Assembly: GCF_008638305.1 (NCBI RefSeq)
Contig: NZ_VTPZ01000010.1
Location: 56,732-120,731 of the forward strand
From: Pseudomonas profundi
GTDB lineage: Bacteria; Pseudomonadota; Gammaproteobacteria; Pseudomonadales; Pseudomonadaceae
DNA: 64,000 nt
Direction of reading: 5' to 3'
Part shown: positions 12,097 through 20,546 of the stretch, piece after piece
Layout: each line of letters starts with the position of its first letter
Position numbering within the stretch: position 1 is the stretch's first letter
Translations under genes and position numbers: made by a program
Notes under the pieces: generated by a model
Told to the model about the DNA's origin: nothing
Seen by the model: only the letters and a program-made list of their open reading frames with translations
Database searches by the model: none

Positions 12097-12124
12097 ATAT
12101 GGGGACAGCCGCCTGCGATTCAAG
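12097..12124 (-). promoter_or_regulatory. Sigma-32 (RpoH) heat-shock promoter of grpE-dnaK
   Basis: On the minus strand: CTTGAAT (complement of 12118-12124), a 13-base spacer, then CCCCATAT (complement of 12097-12104). This matches the RpoH consensus CTTGAAA - 13 to 17 bases - CCCCATNT with one mismatch. It lies about 105 bases before the grpE ATG and about 60 bases from the divergent recN LexA box. Confidence 0.85.
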
Positions 12125-12182
12125 CCCCTCGATCTCGCCGATAAAAGGATCGCGGGAGGACTTGAACGTAAAAGACAGACTA

Positions 12183-12198
12183 CTGTATAAATAACCAG
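12183..12198 (+). promoter_or_regulatory. LexA box of recN
   Basis: CTGTATAAATAACCAG has the CTG-N10-CAG form of the gammaproteobacterial LexA operator and is centred about 30 bases before the recN ATG. recN is a classic SOS gene, so repression by LexA and induction by DNA damage are expected. Confidence 0.8.
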
Positions 12199-12221
12199 AC
12201 CTATTATCCGGGAGCACGGCG

Positions 12222-13895
12222 ATGCTGGTACATCTTGCGGTGAACAATTACGCCATTGTCGATCACCTCGAACTGGAGCTGGCCAATGGCATGACGGTCA
12301 TCACTGGCGAGACGGGGGCGGGCAAATCAATCATGCTCGATGCGCTGGCGCTGACCCTGGGTGATCGGGCAGATAGTGGCGCTGTGCGTCCCGGTGCCAG
12401 CAAGGCTGATTTACTGGCGACCTTTGATATCAGCGACATTCCAGAAGCTGTCGCCTGGCTGGAAGAGCGCGATCTCGCAGGCGAAGATCAGCACGTCATT
12501 TTGCGCCGCGTGGTAACAGCCGAAGGCCGCTCGCGTGGATATATCAACGGCAGCCCCTGCCCGCAGCAGCATCTCAAGGCGCTGGGCGAAATGCTAATTG
12601 ATATTCACAGTCAGCATGAGCACCAGTCACTCCTCAAGACCGACACTCACCGCCGCTTGCTGGACAATTACGCGGGTGCCAGTGAACTGGCGCGCCAGGT
12701 GCAACTGGCTGCACAACGCTGCCGGCAAACCGAGCTGGCTCTTGTGAAGGCGAGCCAGCGTGGCGACGAACAAAGCTCGCGCCTGCAATTATTGACCTAT
12801 CAGCTGGAAGAGCTGGATAACCTCAGCCTGCAGGACGGTGAACTCGATCAACTGGAAAATGACCAGCGGCAATTAGCCAACGCCGAACAGATCCTGCATT
12901 CATGCCAACAAGTGATCAACCTCTGCAGTGAAAACGACAGCGGTAGCGTGCTGCAGTCGCTGACCGCCAGCCTGCAACGCATGGGCAGTCTGCAGGCAAA
13001 TCATCGCAGTCTGGAAGAAGTCAACACCTTACTTGCCAGTGCCCAGATCCAGGTGGAAGAGGCGGTTGGCGAACTGACCCGCTACCTGGACCATTTCGAA
13101 GCCGACCCGGTGCGTCAGCAGCAGATTGAAGAGCGCCTTGGCACCATTTATGAGCTGGCCCGCAAGCATAAAGTCAATCCGGACGAACTGCCGGCCCTGC
13201 AACAGACACTTATAGACGAACTCGAGAGCATCCAGCAAAGCCACGCCGATTCAGGCCAATTGGCCGAAGAGCTCGACGCCTTTCGTGTTCATTATCGGGA
13301 GCTCGCGGGTAAGCTCACAAAGGCGCGAAAGAAAGCCGCCGACAAACTGGCTCAAGCGGTCACCCGGGAGATTCAACAATTAGGCATGCCCGGCGGCCAG
13401 GTTGTGGTTCAGCTGATAGCAAACAAAGCGGACGAATACTCGCCCCACGGCCTGGAAGGCGTCGAGTTTCTGGTTAGCGCCAACCCCGGCCAGCCACCCA
13501 AGCCCTTGGCCAAAGTAGCGTCGGGCGGCGAGTTGTCTCGGATAAGCCTGGGCATTCAAGTCATTACCGCCCAGACCTCACGGGTGCCGACACTGGTATT
13601 CGATGAAGTGGATGTGGGTATTGGCGGGCCGACAGCTGAAATCGTCGGTCAACTGCTGCGTCAGCTCGGCGCGCGCGGCCAGGTTCTGACCGTGACGCAT
13701 CTGCCCCAGGTAGCAGCGCAGGGGCATCAACATCTGTTTGTTCGCAAGGAGCAGTCACGCAAATCGACACGCACCTGCATTGACAACCTCAACCGTGACG
13801 GCCGCATCCATGAGGTGGCGCGCATGCTGGGCGGCATCGACATGACCGAGGAATCCCTCGCCCACGCGCGCAAGCTTCTGGTCAGCCCCGACTAA
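12222..13895 (+). CDS. recN: DNA repair protein RecN
   Basis: A 557-residue RecN, an SMC-like ATPase that acts in recombinational repair of double-strand breaks. Walker A GETGAGKS is at 29-36; a long coiled-coil region runs through about 150-370; the ABC signature ASGGELSRI and Walker [12 protein letters not shown] are in the C-terminal third, followed by the H-loop [10 protein letters not shown]. Length is normal. The ATG at 12222 gives the standard [13 protein letters not shown] terminus. It is divergent from grpE and convergent with fur. The LexA box at 12183-12198 indicates SOS control. Confidence 0.97.
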   Translation: MLVHLAVNNYAIVDHLELELANGMTVITGETGAGKSIMLDALALTLGDRADSGAVRPGASKADLLATFDISDIPEAVAWLEERDLAGEDQHVILRRVVTAEGRSRGYINGSPCPQQHLKALGEMLIDIHSQHEHQSLLKTDTHRRLLDNYAGASELARQVQLAAQRCRQTELALVKASQRGDEQSSRLQLLTYQLEELDNLSLQDGELDQLENDQRQLANAEQILHSCQQVINLCSENDSGSVLQSLTASLQRMGSLQANHRSLEEVNTLLASAQIQVEEAVGELTRYLDHFEADPVRQQQIEERLGTIYELARKHKVNPDELPALQQTLIDELESIQQSHADSGQLAEELDAFRVHYRELAGKLTKARKKAADKLAQAVTREIQQLGMPGGQVVVQLIANKADEYSPHGLEGVEFLVSANPGQPPKPLAKVASGGELSRISLGIQVITAQTSRVPTLVFDEVDVGIGGPTAEIVGQLLRQLGARGQVLTVTHLPQVAAQGHQHLFVRKEQSRKSTRTCIDNLNRDGRIHEVARMLGGIDMTEESLAHARKLLVSPD

Positions 13896-13917
13896 AACAG
13901 AGCAGCCCAAAACGACA

Positions 13918-13947
13918 AGCGCCCTTTCCTGCAACAGAAAGGGCGCT
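13918..13947. terminator. Bidirectional terminator between recN and fur
   Basis: AGCGCCCTTTC (13918-13928) pairs perfectly with GAAAGGGCGCT (13937-13947) around an 8-base loop. On the minus strand it is followed by CTTGTCGTTTT, making it a reasonable intrinsic terminator for fur; on the plus strand it closes recN. Confidence 0.7.
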
Positions 13948-13973
13948 ATGTTACTGCCACGCTAAAGCGTGCT

Positions 13974-14378
13974 TCAGACGCGTTTCTTTACGTACAGCAC
14001 CAGATTGTGATCCACCAGCTCGTAGCCGTGCTCCTTGACGATCTCATGCTGACGACGTTCGATTTCCGGGTCGTAGAATTCAATTACTTCACCCGTATCC
14101 AGGCACACCATATGATCATGATGCTCGCCATCCGCCAGTTCGAACACGGCGTGCCCGCCATCGAAATTGTGGCGAACTACCAGACCCGCGGATTCGAACT
14201 GGGTCAGCACCCGATAAACGGTGGCAAGCCCGACATCCTCACCCGCTTCCATCAGCGATTTGTAGACATCTTCGGCGCTCATGTGGCGGTCTGGTGAGTT
14301 ATCCAGCATTTGCAGGATCTTGACGCGGGGGAGCGTGACTTTCAGGCCAGCTTTCCGCAGTTCTTGATTTTCAACCAT
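13974..14378 (-). CDS. fur: Ferric uptake regulator Fur
   Basis: A 134-residue Fur, the Fe(II)-dependent repressor of iron-uptake genes. Residues 1-80 form the winged-helix DNA-binding part (LRKAGLKVTLPRVKIL and the LATVYRVLTQFE recognition segment); 82-134 form the dimerisation and metal domain with the EHHDHM motif at 85-90. It has a single cysteine (Cys92), so it lacks the structural Cys4 zinc site, as in pseudomonad Fur. The ATG at 14378 gives MVENQELRKAG and the expected length; a longer in-frame start 20 codons upstream is not conserved. Divergent from bamE, as in P. aeruginosa (fur-omlA). Confidence 0.97.
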   Translation of the reverse strand: MVENQELRKAGLKVTLPRVKILQMLDNSPDRHMSAEDVYKSLMEAGEDVGLATVYRVLTQFESAGLVVRHNFDGGHAVFELADGEHHDHMVCLDTGEVIEFYDPEIERRQHEIVKEHGYELVDHNLVLYVKKRV

Positions 14379-14472
14379 GGGTAGTTTCTCGTTCAGCGCT
14401 TCGCAGGGCGGGATCTGTCGGGTATGATTCAAGGCCATTCAGCCGACTCACGATAGTGGATGTTACCACGCG

Positions 14473-14907
14473 ATGCCAAACAGTCTGAACCGAATCCTCT
14501 GTGTCCTTTTGTGTACCTCTGCCCTGAGCCTGGCCGGCTGCGGCTTTCCCGGCGTGTATAAGATCGATGTGCAGCAGGGCAATGTCGTCACACAGGAAAT
14601 GATTGACCAGCTGCGCCCTGGCATGACCACGCGGCAAGTCCGGTTCATCATGGGCACCCCTCTGATCCAGGATACCTTTGCGCCCAACCGTTGGGATTAT
14701 CTTTACAGCATGCGCGCCGGCCATGACACCCGCGAGCAGGAGCGCGTTAGCCTGACCTTCGAAAACGATCAACTGGTTGGCCTGGCAGGTGACTTCCAGC
14801 CTGGAACCAGCCGCGACGAAGCCATCATGCGTGGCCGTGCTCACGAGGCGCCAGCGACTGAAAGCTATCCGGTGGATCTCGGTGCACCATTGGGTACCGG
14901 CGAATAA
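14473..14907 (+). CDS. bamE: Outer-membrane assembly lipoprotein BamE (OmlA)
   Basis: A 144-residue lipoprotein of the BAM complex, which folds beta-barrel proteins into the outer membrane. The signal peptide ends in the lipobox LAGC with the lipidated Cys at 23. The SmpA/OmlA domain follows (about 40-115) with the typical [19 protein letters not shown] and NRWDYLYS segments. The C-terminal 30 residues are low-complexity. Divergent from fur, an arrangement known from P. aeruginosa, where the promoters overlap. Confidence 0.95.
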   Translation: MPNSLNRILCVLLCTSALSLAGCGFPGVYKIDVQQGNVVTQEMIDQLRPGMTTRQVRFIMGTPLIQDTFAPNRWDYLYSMRAGHDTREQERVSLTFENDQLVGLAGDFQPGTSRDEAIMRGRAHEAPATESYPVDLGAPLGTGE

Positions 14908-14961
14908 CACGCAAGCCCCTGCTCGAAAGGAGACAATGCTGAGCTCCTTTCACCCCGGCTA

Positions 14962-15285
14962 TTACCCCTGCTTCGCCTCTTCCGCCTTCGCTTCCTTGGC
15001 CTTGGCAGCACGCTGTTTGCGAACCTCCTTCGGGTCCGCAATCAGCGCACGGTAGATCTCCACTCGCTCGCCGGCTTTAAGCTGCCGCTCTGCCGGCTTT
15101 GGCACCGTCTTGCCGAAAATGCCCATGGCACTGTTCTCGATATCCAGTCCGGGGAAGTGCTCACCCATCCGGGACAGCCGAGCCGCTTCCAGCGCACTGG
15201 TCCCTTCCGGCACCACCAGGCTGATTATCTTCTGTTTTTGCGGGAGTGCGTAGGCTACTTCCACCGCGATGGTTTTATCGACCAC
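14962..15285 (-). CDS. rnfH: RnfH family ubiquitin-like protein
   Basis: A 107-residue RnfH (UPF0125) protein with a beta-grasp fold; function is not settled. The family start VDKTIAVEVAYALP and the RLSRMGEHFPGLDI and GIFGKTV segments are present, with a charged Lys/Ala-rich tail (KQRAAKAKEAKAEE). The GTG at 15283-15285 is chosen because it yields the family-standard terminus and overlaps the ratA stop by 11 bases; the longer open frame upstream is ratA in another frame. The ratA-rnfH pair is conserved beside smpB in gammaproteobacteria. Confidence 0.9.
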   Translation of the reverse strand: MVDKTIAVEVAYALPQKQKIISLVVPEGTSALEAARLSRMGEHFPGLDIENSAMGIFGKTVPKPAERQLKAGERVEIYRALIADPKEVRKQRAAKAKEAKAEEAKQG

Positions 15286-15712
15286 CGTAGAGCTCCTTGG
15301 CGCGCTGCGAAAACGCTTCCACCAGCGTATTGGCAGCATGGTTGAACAGTGGCCCCAGCGTAGCCTTGACCACCGGCCCCGAATAGCTGAACTGCAGGTC
15401 CAGGCTGATCTTGCAGGCGTGATCACTCAGCACGCGGAACTCCCAGACCCCATGCAGCGAATTGAATGGTCCGTTTTCCAGATGCATATCGATTCGGGAG
15501 CCAGGCTCCAGTTGATTGACCGTGGTGAATGACTGGTGAATGCCGGCCTTGCCTACCGTAAGCCTGGCCCGCATCTCATGCTCGCTCTCCTCGAGAACCT
15601 CTGCGGCTGAGCACCAAGGCAGAAACTCCGGATAGCGCTCGACACGGTTGACCAGCTCGTACAGGCTTTCCGCCGGATAAGGCAGCAATGCAGAACGTTG
15701 AATATGGGTCAT
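15275..15712 (-). CDS. ratA: RatA family START-domain protein
   Basis: A 145-residue single-domain START/polyketide-cyclase-like protein. In E. coli RatA binds 50S subunits and is reported to block 70S assembly; homologues such as Coq10 carry ubiquinone, so the role is debated. Seen: MTHIQRSALLPYPAESLYEL, the ERYPEFLPWC motif (about 24-33) and the C-terminal amphipathic helix. The start at 15712 gives the family terminus, ten codons after the first ATG. It follows the NSS transporter stop by seven bases and overlaps rnfH. Confidence 0.92.
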   Translation of the reverse strand: MTHIQRSALLPYPAESLYELVNRVERYPEFLPWCSAAEVLEESEHEMRARLTVGKAGIHQSFTTVNQLEPGSRIDMHLENGPFNSLHGVWEFRVLSDHACKISLDLQFSYSGPVVKATLGPLFNHAANTLVEAFSQRAKELYGGR

Positions 15713-15719
15713 GGACACT

Positions 15720-17123
15720 TCAATTGTAGAGTTCTGTGACAAATACGATCGTCACGCCAACAGGTGCCACATAGCGTAGCAACCAATACACCACCGGGAA
15801 CAGCCGCGGATATTTAAGCCCCAGCTCGGCCTTGAATACATCCCGACCCAGCACCCAACCGGCAAACAGTGCAAACAACAGCCCGCCCAGCGGCAACATG
15901 ATGCGGCTGGTCACGTAGTCGACTGTATCGAAAAAGGTCTTGCCGCCTTCAGCGCCCCATGCGAACAACCGCCAGCCTGAATCATCCGAAACAAAAAACC
16001 TGGCCTCAGCCAGCACGTTAAAGGACAACGCCGAGCCCAGGCCGACAACCCAGCAAATGCCGGCGATGACGGCGGTTATTCGAGCACGGCTTTTGCCGGA
16101 TCGCTCGACCCAGAACGCCACCGCAGGCTCAAGCATGGAAATGGCCGAACTCCAGGCGGCAATAGCCACCAGCACAAAGAAAATCACGCCGAAAACCTGA
16201 CCCATCATCACGTTGCCGAAGGCGATTGGCAGGGTAACGAACATCAGTCCGGGTCCGGCGCCGGGTTCCAGGCCGGCGGCAAATACGATGGGAAACAGCG
16301 CCAGCCCAGCGGTCAAGGCGACGACTGTATCAAGCAACGCAACCGTTACCACGGTGCCACCAATAGACGATCTCTTGGGCATGTACGAGCCGAACACCAT
16401 GATGGAACCGACACCGATGCTCAGCGTAAAAAACGCATGCCCCATCGCAGCGAGGATCCCCGCACGGGCCTGGGACAAATCAAAGTGGAACAGAAACTCG
16501 ACGCCCTGCATGAAATAGCCGGTGGTAAGGCTATAACCCAACAGAACAACGAGCAGCACGAAAAGCATTGGCATCATGATACGCAGGCTACGTTCGAGCC
16601 CCGCTACCACACCCTTGGCAATGATATAAGCGGTGACAAGCATGAACAGCGTGTGCCAAAGGGTGAGCCGCCAGGGATCGGCAGTCAGCGAATCGAAGCG
16701 GGCGCCGGCTCCGGGACCGTCAATACCGGCAAACTCGCCCCGACCCATGCCGATGATGTAATCCAGGGACCAGCCCGCTACCACGCTATAAAAGGAAAGG
16801 ATCAGCAAGGCCGCCGTCATGCCCATGGTCGCTGCCCACGACCAACGCGGCGATGCCCCGGACTGCAGGGCCAGGCTTCGCAAGGTATTGACCGGACTCT
16901 GACGCCCGCGCCTGCCGAGCACTGTCTCCGCCAGCATGATAGGCAGACCGATCAGCGCTATACACACCAGATACACAAGCACGAAGGCACCGCCACCGTA
17001 GGCACCTGCCATGTAGGGAAACTTCCAGATATTGCCCAGGCCCACTGCCGACCCGGTCGCCGCCAGGATAAAAACCCAACGGCTCGACCAGATTCCGTGT
17101 ATCGATACGCTTTCGTTGGCCAT
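15720..17123 (-). CDS. Neurotransmitter:sodium symporter (SNF) family transporter
   Basis: A 467-residue inner-membrane protein of the LeuT/NSS family with about 12 helices. The TM1 signature [17 protein letters not shown] (about 20-36) carries the sodium and substrate site, and the following [11 protein letters not shown] is typical. Substrate is likely an amino acid or derivative but cannot be read from sequence. The ATG at 17123 is used because it starts just before the first helix; an upstream in-frame ATG reaches into the smpB promoter region. It precedes ratA with seven bases between, possibly one transcript; it is divergent from smpB. Confidence 0.9.
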   Translation of the reverse strand: MANESVSIHGIWSSRWVFILAATGSAVGLGNIWKFPYMAGAYGGGAFVLVYLVCIALIGLPIMLAETVLGRRGRQSPVNTLRSLALQSGASPRWSWAATMGMTAALLILSFYSVVAGWSLDYIIGMGRGEFAGIDGPGAGARFDSLTADPWRLTLWHTLFMLVTAYIIAKGVVAGLERSLRIMMPMLFVLLVVLLGYSLTTGYFMQGVEFLFHFDLSQARAGILAAMGHAFFTLSIGVGSIMVFGSYMPKRSSIGGTVVTVALLDTVVALTAGLALFPIVFAAGLEPGAGPGLMFVTLPIAFGNVMMGQVFGVIFFVLVAIAAWSSAISMLEPAVAFWVERSGKSRARITAVIAGICWVVGLGSALSFNVLAEARFFVSDDSGWRLFAWGAEGGKTFFDTVDYVTSRIMLPLGGLLFALFAGWVLGRDVFKAELGLKYPRLFPVVYWLLRYVAPVGVTIVFVTELYN

Positions 17124-17227
17124 ATGAATGCCCGGTCCATATTGGAAAAGAACGGCATTGTCCAGATTCTGACCAGCCGCCACAAGAGCGGGCAATGACG
17201 GTGATAGCCGAACCGGTATTCAGCCCC

Positions 17228-17233
17228 TATAAT
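17228..17233 (+). promoter_or_regulatory. smpB -10 box, near-leaderless
   Basis: A consensus TATAAT ends only nine bases before the smpB ATG at 17243. A start of transcription about seven bases after the box would fall near 17240, leaving almost no 5' leader. No convincing -35 is seen at 17 bases (TAGCCG region). Confidence 0.55.
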
Positions 17234-17242
17234 ACGCCGCCT

Positions 17243-17725
17243 ATGAGCAACCAAAAGAAAACCCAGGCCAACAGCGGCACTATCGCGCTGAATAAAAAGG
17301 CCAAACACGAATATTTCATCGAAGATCGCTTCGAGGCGGGCGTTGCCCTGGCCGGGTGGGAAGTCAAAAGCCTGCGCGCCGGCAAGGTTCAGTTGGTCGA
17401 CAGCTATATTTTGCTCAAGGATGGCGAAGCCTTTCTGCTTGGCGCCCACATCACGCCGCTGAAAACCGCCAGCACTCATGTGATTGCAGATCCGACCCGC
17501 ACGCGTAAGCTGCTACTCAAAGCCCGAGAGCTGGACAAGCTGCTCACCGGCGTACAGCAGAAAGGCTTCAGCTGTGTCCCTATAGCACTGTACTGGAAGC
17601 GACACCTGGTGAAATGCGAGATCGCCCTGGTACGCGGCAAGAAGGATTTCGATAAGCGCGAAACCGAGAAAGACCGCGACTGGGCTCGTGACAAGGCAAG
17701 AATTCTCCGCGAGAACCACCGCTGA
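17243..17725 (+). CDS. smpB: SsrA-binding protein SmpB
   Basis: A 160-residue SmpB, the tmRNA partner that mimics the anticodon arm and loads tmRNA into stalled ribosomes. The OB-fold core contains [20 protein letters not shown] and [10 protein letters not shown] (about 15-47); the C-terminal basic tail ([19 protein letters not shown]) becomes helical in the mRNA channel. The start is ATG at 17243; an earlier in-frame ATG lies upstream of the TATAAT box and is unlikely. It is followed after 178 bases by ssrA, so both parts of trans-translation are adjacent. Confidence 0.96.
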   Translation: MSNQKKTQANSGTIALNKKAKHEYFIEDRFEAGVALAGWEVKSLRAGKVQLVDSYILLKDGEAFLLGAHITPLKTASTHVIADPTRTRKLLLKARELDKLLTGVQQKGFSCVPIALYWKRHLVKCEIALVRGKKDFDKRETEKDRDWARDKARILRENHR

Positions 17726-17767
17726 CATTGCTGGGCGACGGCTCCTCGGCCTCGCCCGCTTTACAGC

Positions 17768-17783
17768 CGAGGGCGCGCCCTCG
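17768..17783. repeat. GC-rich palindrome after smpB
   Basis: CGAGGGCGCGCCCTCG is a perfect 16-base palindrome 42 bases after the smpB stop, followed by a short CGCCTGTTAGGCG stem. There is no T-run. It may close the smpB message ahead of the ssrA promoter. Confidence 0.4.
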
Positions 17784-17851
17784 CCAACCCGCCTGTTAGG
17801 CGGAGTGTCCTCCGGCTACCCCGCCATGAATATTTTTGAAACAAACCCTCC

Positions 17852-17880
17852 TTGGTAAAGACCTGTGCTTACGTTACACT
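17852..17880 (+). promoter_or_regulatory. Promoter of ssrA
   Basis: TTGGTA (17852-17857), a 17-base spacer and TACACT (17875-17880) form a sigma-70-like promoter. The predicted start near 17887 lies about 17 bases before the mature tmRNA end, consistent with a precursor trimmed by RNase P. Confidence 0.6.
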
Positions 17881-17903
17881 GCGCCCCGTACCAAGATGGT
17901 TTT

Positions 17904-18290
17904 GGGGCCGATTAGGATTCGACGACGGTTACAAAACTTGAGGGGCATGCCGAGTTGGTAACAGAACTCGTAAATAAACTGTTGCAAAACCTATAATTGC
18001 CAATGATGACAATTACGGTGCTCAACTAGCTGCGTAAGCAGCCTAGTCGCACTTCTGGTAGCTTCGGCTCCAGCAATCATTAGAGGATGTCTGTAAACTC
18101 GAAATGATTGTCATATAGAACAGAATCGCCGCCTAGTACGTTGTGGACGAAGCGGTTAAACATTACACAACTCGCTCCAAACACCCTGCCACTCGGGCGG
18201 TGAGGAGTTAACTCAGTAGAGCTGGCTAAGCATGTAGAACCGATAGCGGCGGACTGGCGGACGGGGGTTCAAATCCCCCCGGCTCCACCA
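17904..18290 (+). ncRNA. ssrA: tmRNA (transfer-messenger RNA)
   Basis: A 387-base tmRNA. The 5' end GGGGCCGATTAGGATTCGAC pairs with the 3' end, which carries the T-loop GGGGGTTCAAATCCCCC and a GGCTCCACCA terminus with encoded CCA. The resume codon is GCC at 17999 and the tag frame 17999-18037 encodes ANDDNYGAQLAA followed by TAA; the terminal LAA directs tagged proteins to ClpXP. Pseudoknot-forming regions follow. With adjacent smpB it rescues ribosomes on broken messages. tmRNA 3' ends are common island insertion sites, but no integrase or repeated attachment sequence is seen here. Confidence 0.97.
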
Positions 18291-18302
18291 AACAAACCAA
18301 AG

Positions 18303-18327
18303 AAGACGTCCTCGGACGTCTTTTTTT
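18303..18327 (+). terminator. Intrinsic terminator of ssrA
   Basis: GACGTCC pairs with GGACGTC around a 2-4 base loop, extended by an A-run pairing with the T-run, and followed by seven T residues. It begins about 13 bases after the tmRNA CCA end. Confidence 0.9.
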
Positions 18328-18399
18328 GTGCCTGGATTTCGGCTCATCCAGATGATTTCCCGAACCCTGTGCAGTGCCAAGCTCGAACGGTCCGTGGCA

Positions 18400-19221
18400 T
18401 CAAAGCACAGGCGCAGGACTATATACCCTCGGCCCGCTACGGTGCGGAATATGGACAAGATTGAGCCCGTGCGTGCGCGCCCATTGAACACTCAGAGCTG
18501 TAGGCGCAGACAGGCAGACCAACGTCGATATCCGTCCGCGGACCGCTTTATGGATAAGCTCCAGACTGCAGCGACTTGTCACCACCGCGAAGCCATCGCT
18601 CGGGCTCAACGCGCTGCGATAAATGGCCCCGATCAGTTTATCCAGGGCGTTGTGCCGGCCGATGTCTTCACGACAGAGCAGAATGTCGCCCGAGGTCCGG
18701 TCAACAAATACCGCAGCATGCAGCGCACCACTCTGCCGCGCGAGCAGCTGAGCAGCACTGATTCGATCGCGCATGCCCTCCAACAAGGATGAATCTGGCA
18801 GAGCTGCATGATCCAGCGATGCAAGTGTCGGCAATGCCTGATCGAGGGCCTCGACGCCACACAATCCACACCCGCTAGTACCTGCCAGATGGCGGCGCTG
18901 TTGTTTTATCGCCCAGAACGCCCGACTACTCACTTCCAGATCTGCTCGCCGCTGTTCGCCCTGGCCGCTCAAGCGAATGTCATATATATCTTCGGGAGAA
19001 GTCACCAATGCGCCGGTGAGACTGAAGCCGACGACAAAATCCTCAAGCGCGTCCGGAGAAACCATCATGACGGCCTGACTGATTCCGTTGTAACTCACCG
19101 CTAGCGCAACTTCCTCCGCAAGCGTTTGGCTTGCCTGCACTTGCCCGCCAAGCTCGACATACTCGAAAGGACGCGCTGTCTCGCACGACCAATGATCGTT
19201 TTCGGACCTATTCTCTGGCAT
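18400..19221 (-). CDS. fdhD: Formate dehydrogenase accessory sulfurtransferase FdhD
   Basis: A 273-residue FdhD. It transfers sulfur from IscS to the molybdenum cofactor to activate formate dehydrogenase. The persulfide-carrying motif CGLCG places cysteines at 118 and 121 (usually CGVCG); DIGRHNALDKLIGA and the C-terminal FVV-type SRCSLELIHKA segment are typical. I chose the ATG at 19221 because GGAGAG lies upstream; another ATG is 11 codons earlier. No formate dehydrogenase genes are adjacent, so its client is encoded elsewhere. It is convergent with ssrA. Confidence 0.94.
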   Translation of the reverse strand: MPENRSENDHWSCETARPFEYVELGGQVQASQTLAEEVALAVSYNGISQAVMMVSPDALEDFVVGFSLTGALVTSPEDIYDIRLSGQGEQRRADLEVSSRAFWAIKQQRRHLAGTSGCGLCGVEALDQALPTLASLDHAALPDSSLLEGMRDRISAAQLLARQSGALHAAVFVDRTSGDILLCREDIGRHNALDKLIGAIYRSALSPSDGFAVVTSRCSLELIHKAVRGRISTLVCLSAPTALSVQWARTHGLNLVHIPHRSGPRVYSPAPVL

Positions 19222-19858
19222 GGGACTCTCCGGGCTGTACTGACTCGTCACCATAGGAATTTAAGCCGAGCAGGTAAAGGCCTTCGCATGACAAGCGTAA
19301 GCCACAGTGCAGCAGATCAAACTGCCATCATTGCGCTTGGCCTCAGTCATGGGAAACACTCCATCTTGAGAGCGCGCCTGGTTTCGAATGAGCGCCAACG
19401 ACGGAGCCCAGGCAAACGATGCCCACCGGGCATTAAATGATTTCGCCCTGCCCGAACACCTGATCCATACTCGTCAACGCGACACATTGCGCAGCGGCAC
19501 ACAATCCTGAAAAGACTGAGAAAACACCAGCCACTCAGCGACACAAATTTGGCGAAAAACCCCAAACCGCGCGCGATACGGCCCAACATGCTGATTCGCA
19601 AATGCTTTTCAGAAAGCCCTTTCTTCAACCGTTGCAGTTCGGATATTTTCTATCGAACAGATCCAGCAGAGCCGACCAATCCGAGGGAGCACCAGTCATC
19701 GAAAAGCATAGCTGGCAGAACAAAACTTTTGGAACTCTTCATTCAATGCTGAGTCTAGTCTTTCGGAGTGATTGAATCGGCTGATAGCGGTTTGATATCT
19801 CGACGATCAAGTGGCAGCAAACATGTTCGCGGTATGTGCCTCAAGGCTAGGAGGGCTT
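19222..19858. other. 637-base intergenic region before the polysaccharide locus
   Basis: No convincing gene is seen here. A minus-strand frame (19347-19628) has one hydrophobic stretch but no start signal or recognisable family. The region is more AT-rich than its surroundings, especially 19540-19800, and probably contains the promoter for the rfaH-like gene. No repeat or RNA gene was recognised. Confidence 0.5.
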
Positions 19859-20284
19859 ATGAACAACCATAGGGAAATGCCGGAAGTCGCCTGGTACCTC
19901 CTACAGCGCAAACCCCGACAGGTAGGCCGAGCGGGTGAGCATCGCGCTCATCAAGGCTTCGAGTGCTTGGAACCGAGCCTTCGGGTCGACGAGCTTCACG
20001 CTGGCAAAGTGAAGCGGATCGCGCAGCCCATGTTTCCCGGTTACCTCTTCGCAAGAATAAAAGCCCAGGATAACTGGACTGCACTCCCTTTGACCCGTTG
20101 TGTTTCACGCGTCCTCAACACTCGCGGGCAATCCGTTCCCCTCAGAGCACGCCGTCGCGGTCTCGTTGCGTCAGCCACGCAGAGACACGGCGCCTCAGGC
20201 AGCACATTTGCCTGGACTGGGCAGCGTGCCGATGACAAACATGATCAACAGGATGGGCGCACATTTTGCAGCGTTTTGATTTGA
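19859..20284 (+). CDS. RfaH/NusG-like NGN-domain protein, C-terminus probably frameshifted
   Basis: A 141-residue frame whose first 93 or so residues match the NGN domain of RfaH-type NusG paralogues: AWYLLQRKPRQ, RAHQGFECLEP, QPMFPGYLFARI and the TRCVSRVLNTRGQSVP segment. These proteins bind RNA polymerase at an ops element and suppress pausing and termination in surface-polysaccharide operons. The start ATG (19859) has an excellent AGGAGG site. After SVP the frame does not resemble a KOW domain. Skipping one C in the CCCC at about 20136 continues as SEHAVAVSLRQ and later SVPMTNMINRMGAHF, which resembles the RfaH C-terminal strand, with part of the KOW core missing. It is either a recent pseudogene or an NGN-only variant. 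Confidence 0.65.
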   Translation: MNNHREMPEVAWYLLQRKPRQVGRAGEHRAHQGFECLEPSLRVDELHAGKVKRIAQPMFPGYLFARIKAQDNWTALPLTRCVSRVLNTRGQSVPLRARRRGLVASATQRHGASGSTFAWTGQRADDKHDQQDGRTFCSVLI

Positions 20285-20388
20285 GCGGTACCGAAGCAAG
20301 CATTCGCGACCATAACAGGGAAACCGGGTGGCGCATCAAATGCCATCTTGCGGTTGATGAACCCGCTGGATCAAAGGTGACTCCTTTG

Positions 20389-20400
20389 GGCGGTAGCGTG
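20389..20400 (+). promoter_or_regulatory. ops element (RfaH recruitment site)
   Basis: GGCGGTAGCGTG is identical to the core of the enterobacterial ops/JUMPstart element that pauses RNA polymerase and recruits RfaH. It lies downstream of an RfaH-like gene and about 145 bases before the first gene of the polysaccharide operon, the expected leader position. The region 20285-20546 otherwise holds a small TGCAC/GTGCA stem near 20467 and the dyad GGTAG/CTACC just before the next gene. Confidence 0.75.
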
Positions 20401-20546
20401 CCTGCTGGTTAGCAAGCGCACTTGAACAGGGCATGACCTGTAACTGGACGCACGGAGGGGCATCTTGCACTTTCGTGCATCTGTGACTGAGTCAACAACG
20501 CTACGGCGTCAGCATGGGTAGTCTATATCTACCAAGGAGATAGTTG

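Noticed and set aside
14371..14910. 179-codon frame antisense to bamE
   Set aside because: It lies opposite a complete lipoprotein gene and spans the fur/bamE promoter region.
18265..18290. tmRNA 3' end as an island attachment site
   Set aside because: No integrase, transposase or second copy of the 3' terminal sequence was seen downstream in the window, and fdhD follows.
19347..19628. Minus-strand frame of 93 codons with a hydrophobic stretch
   Set aside because: No ribosome site, no family similarity and Arg-rich irregular composition; the gap is left as intergenic.
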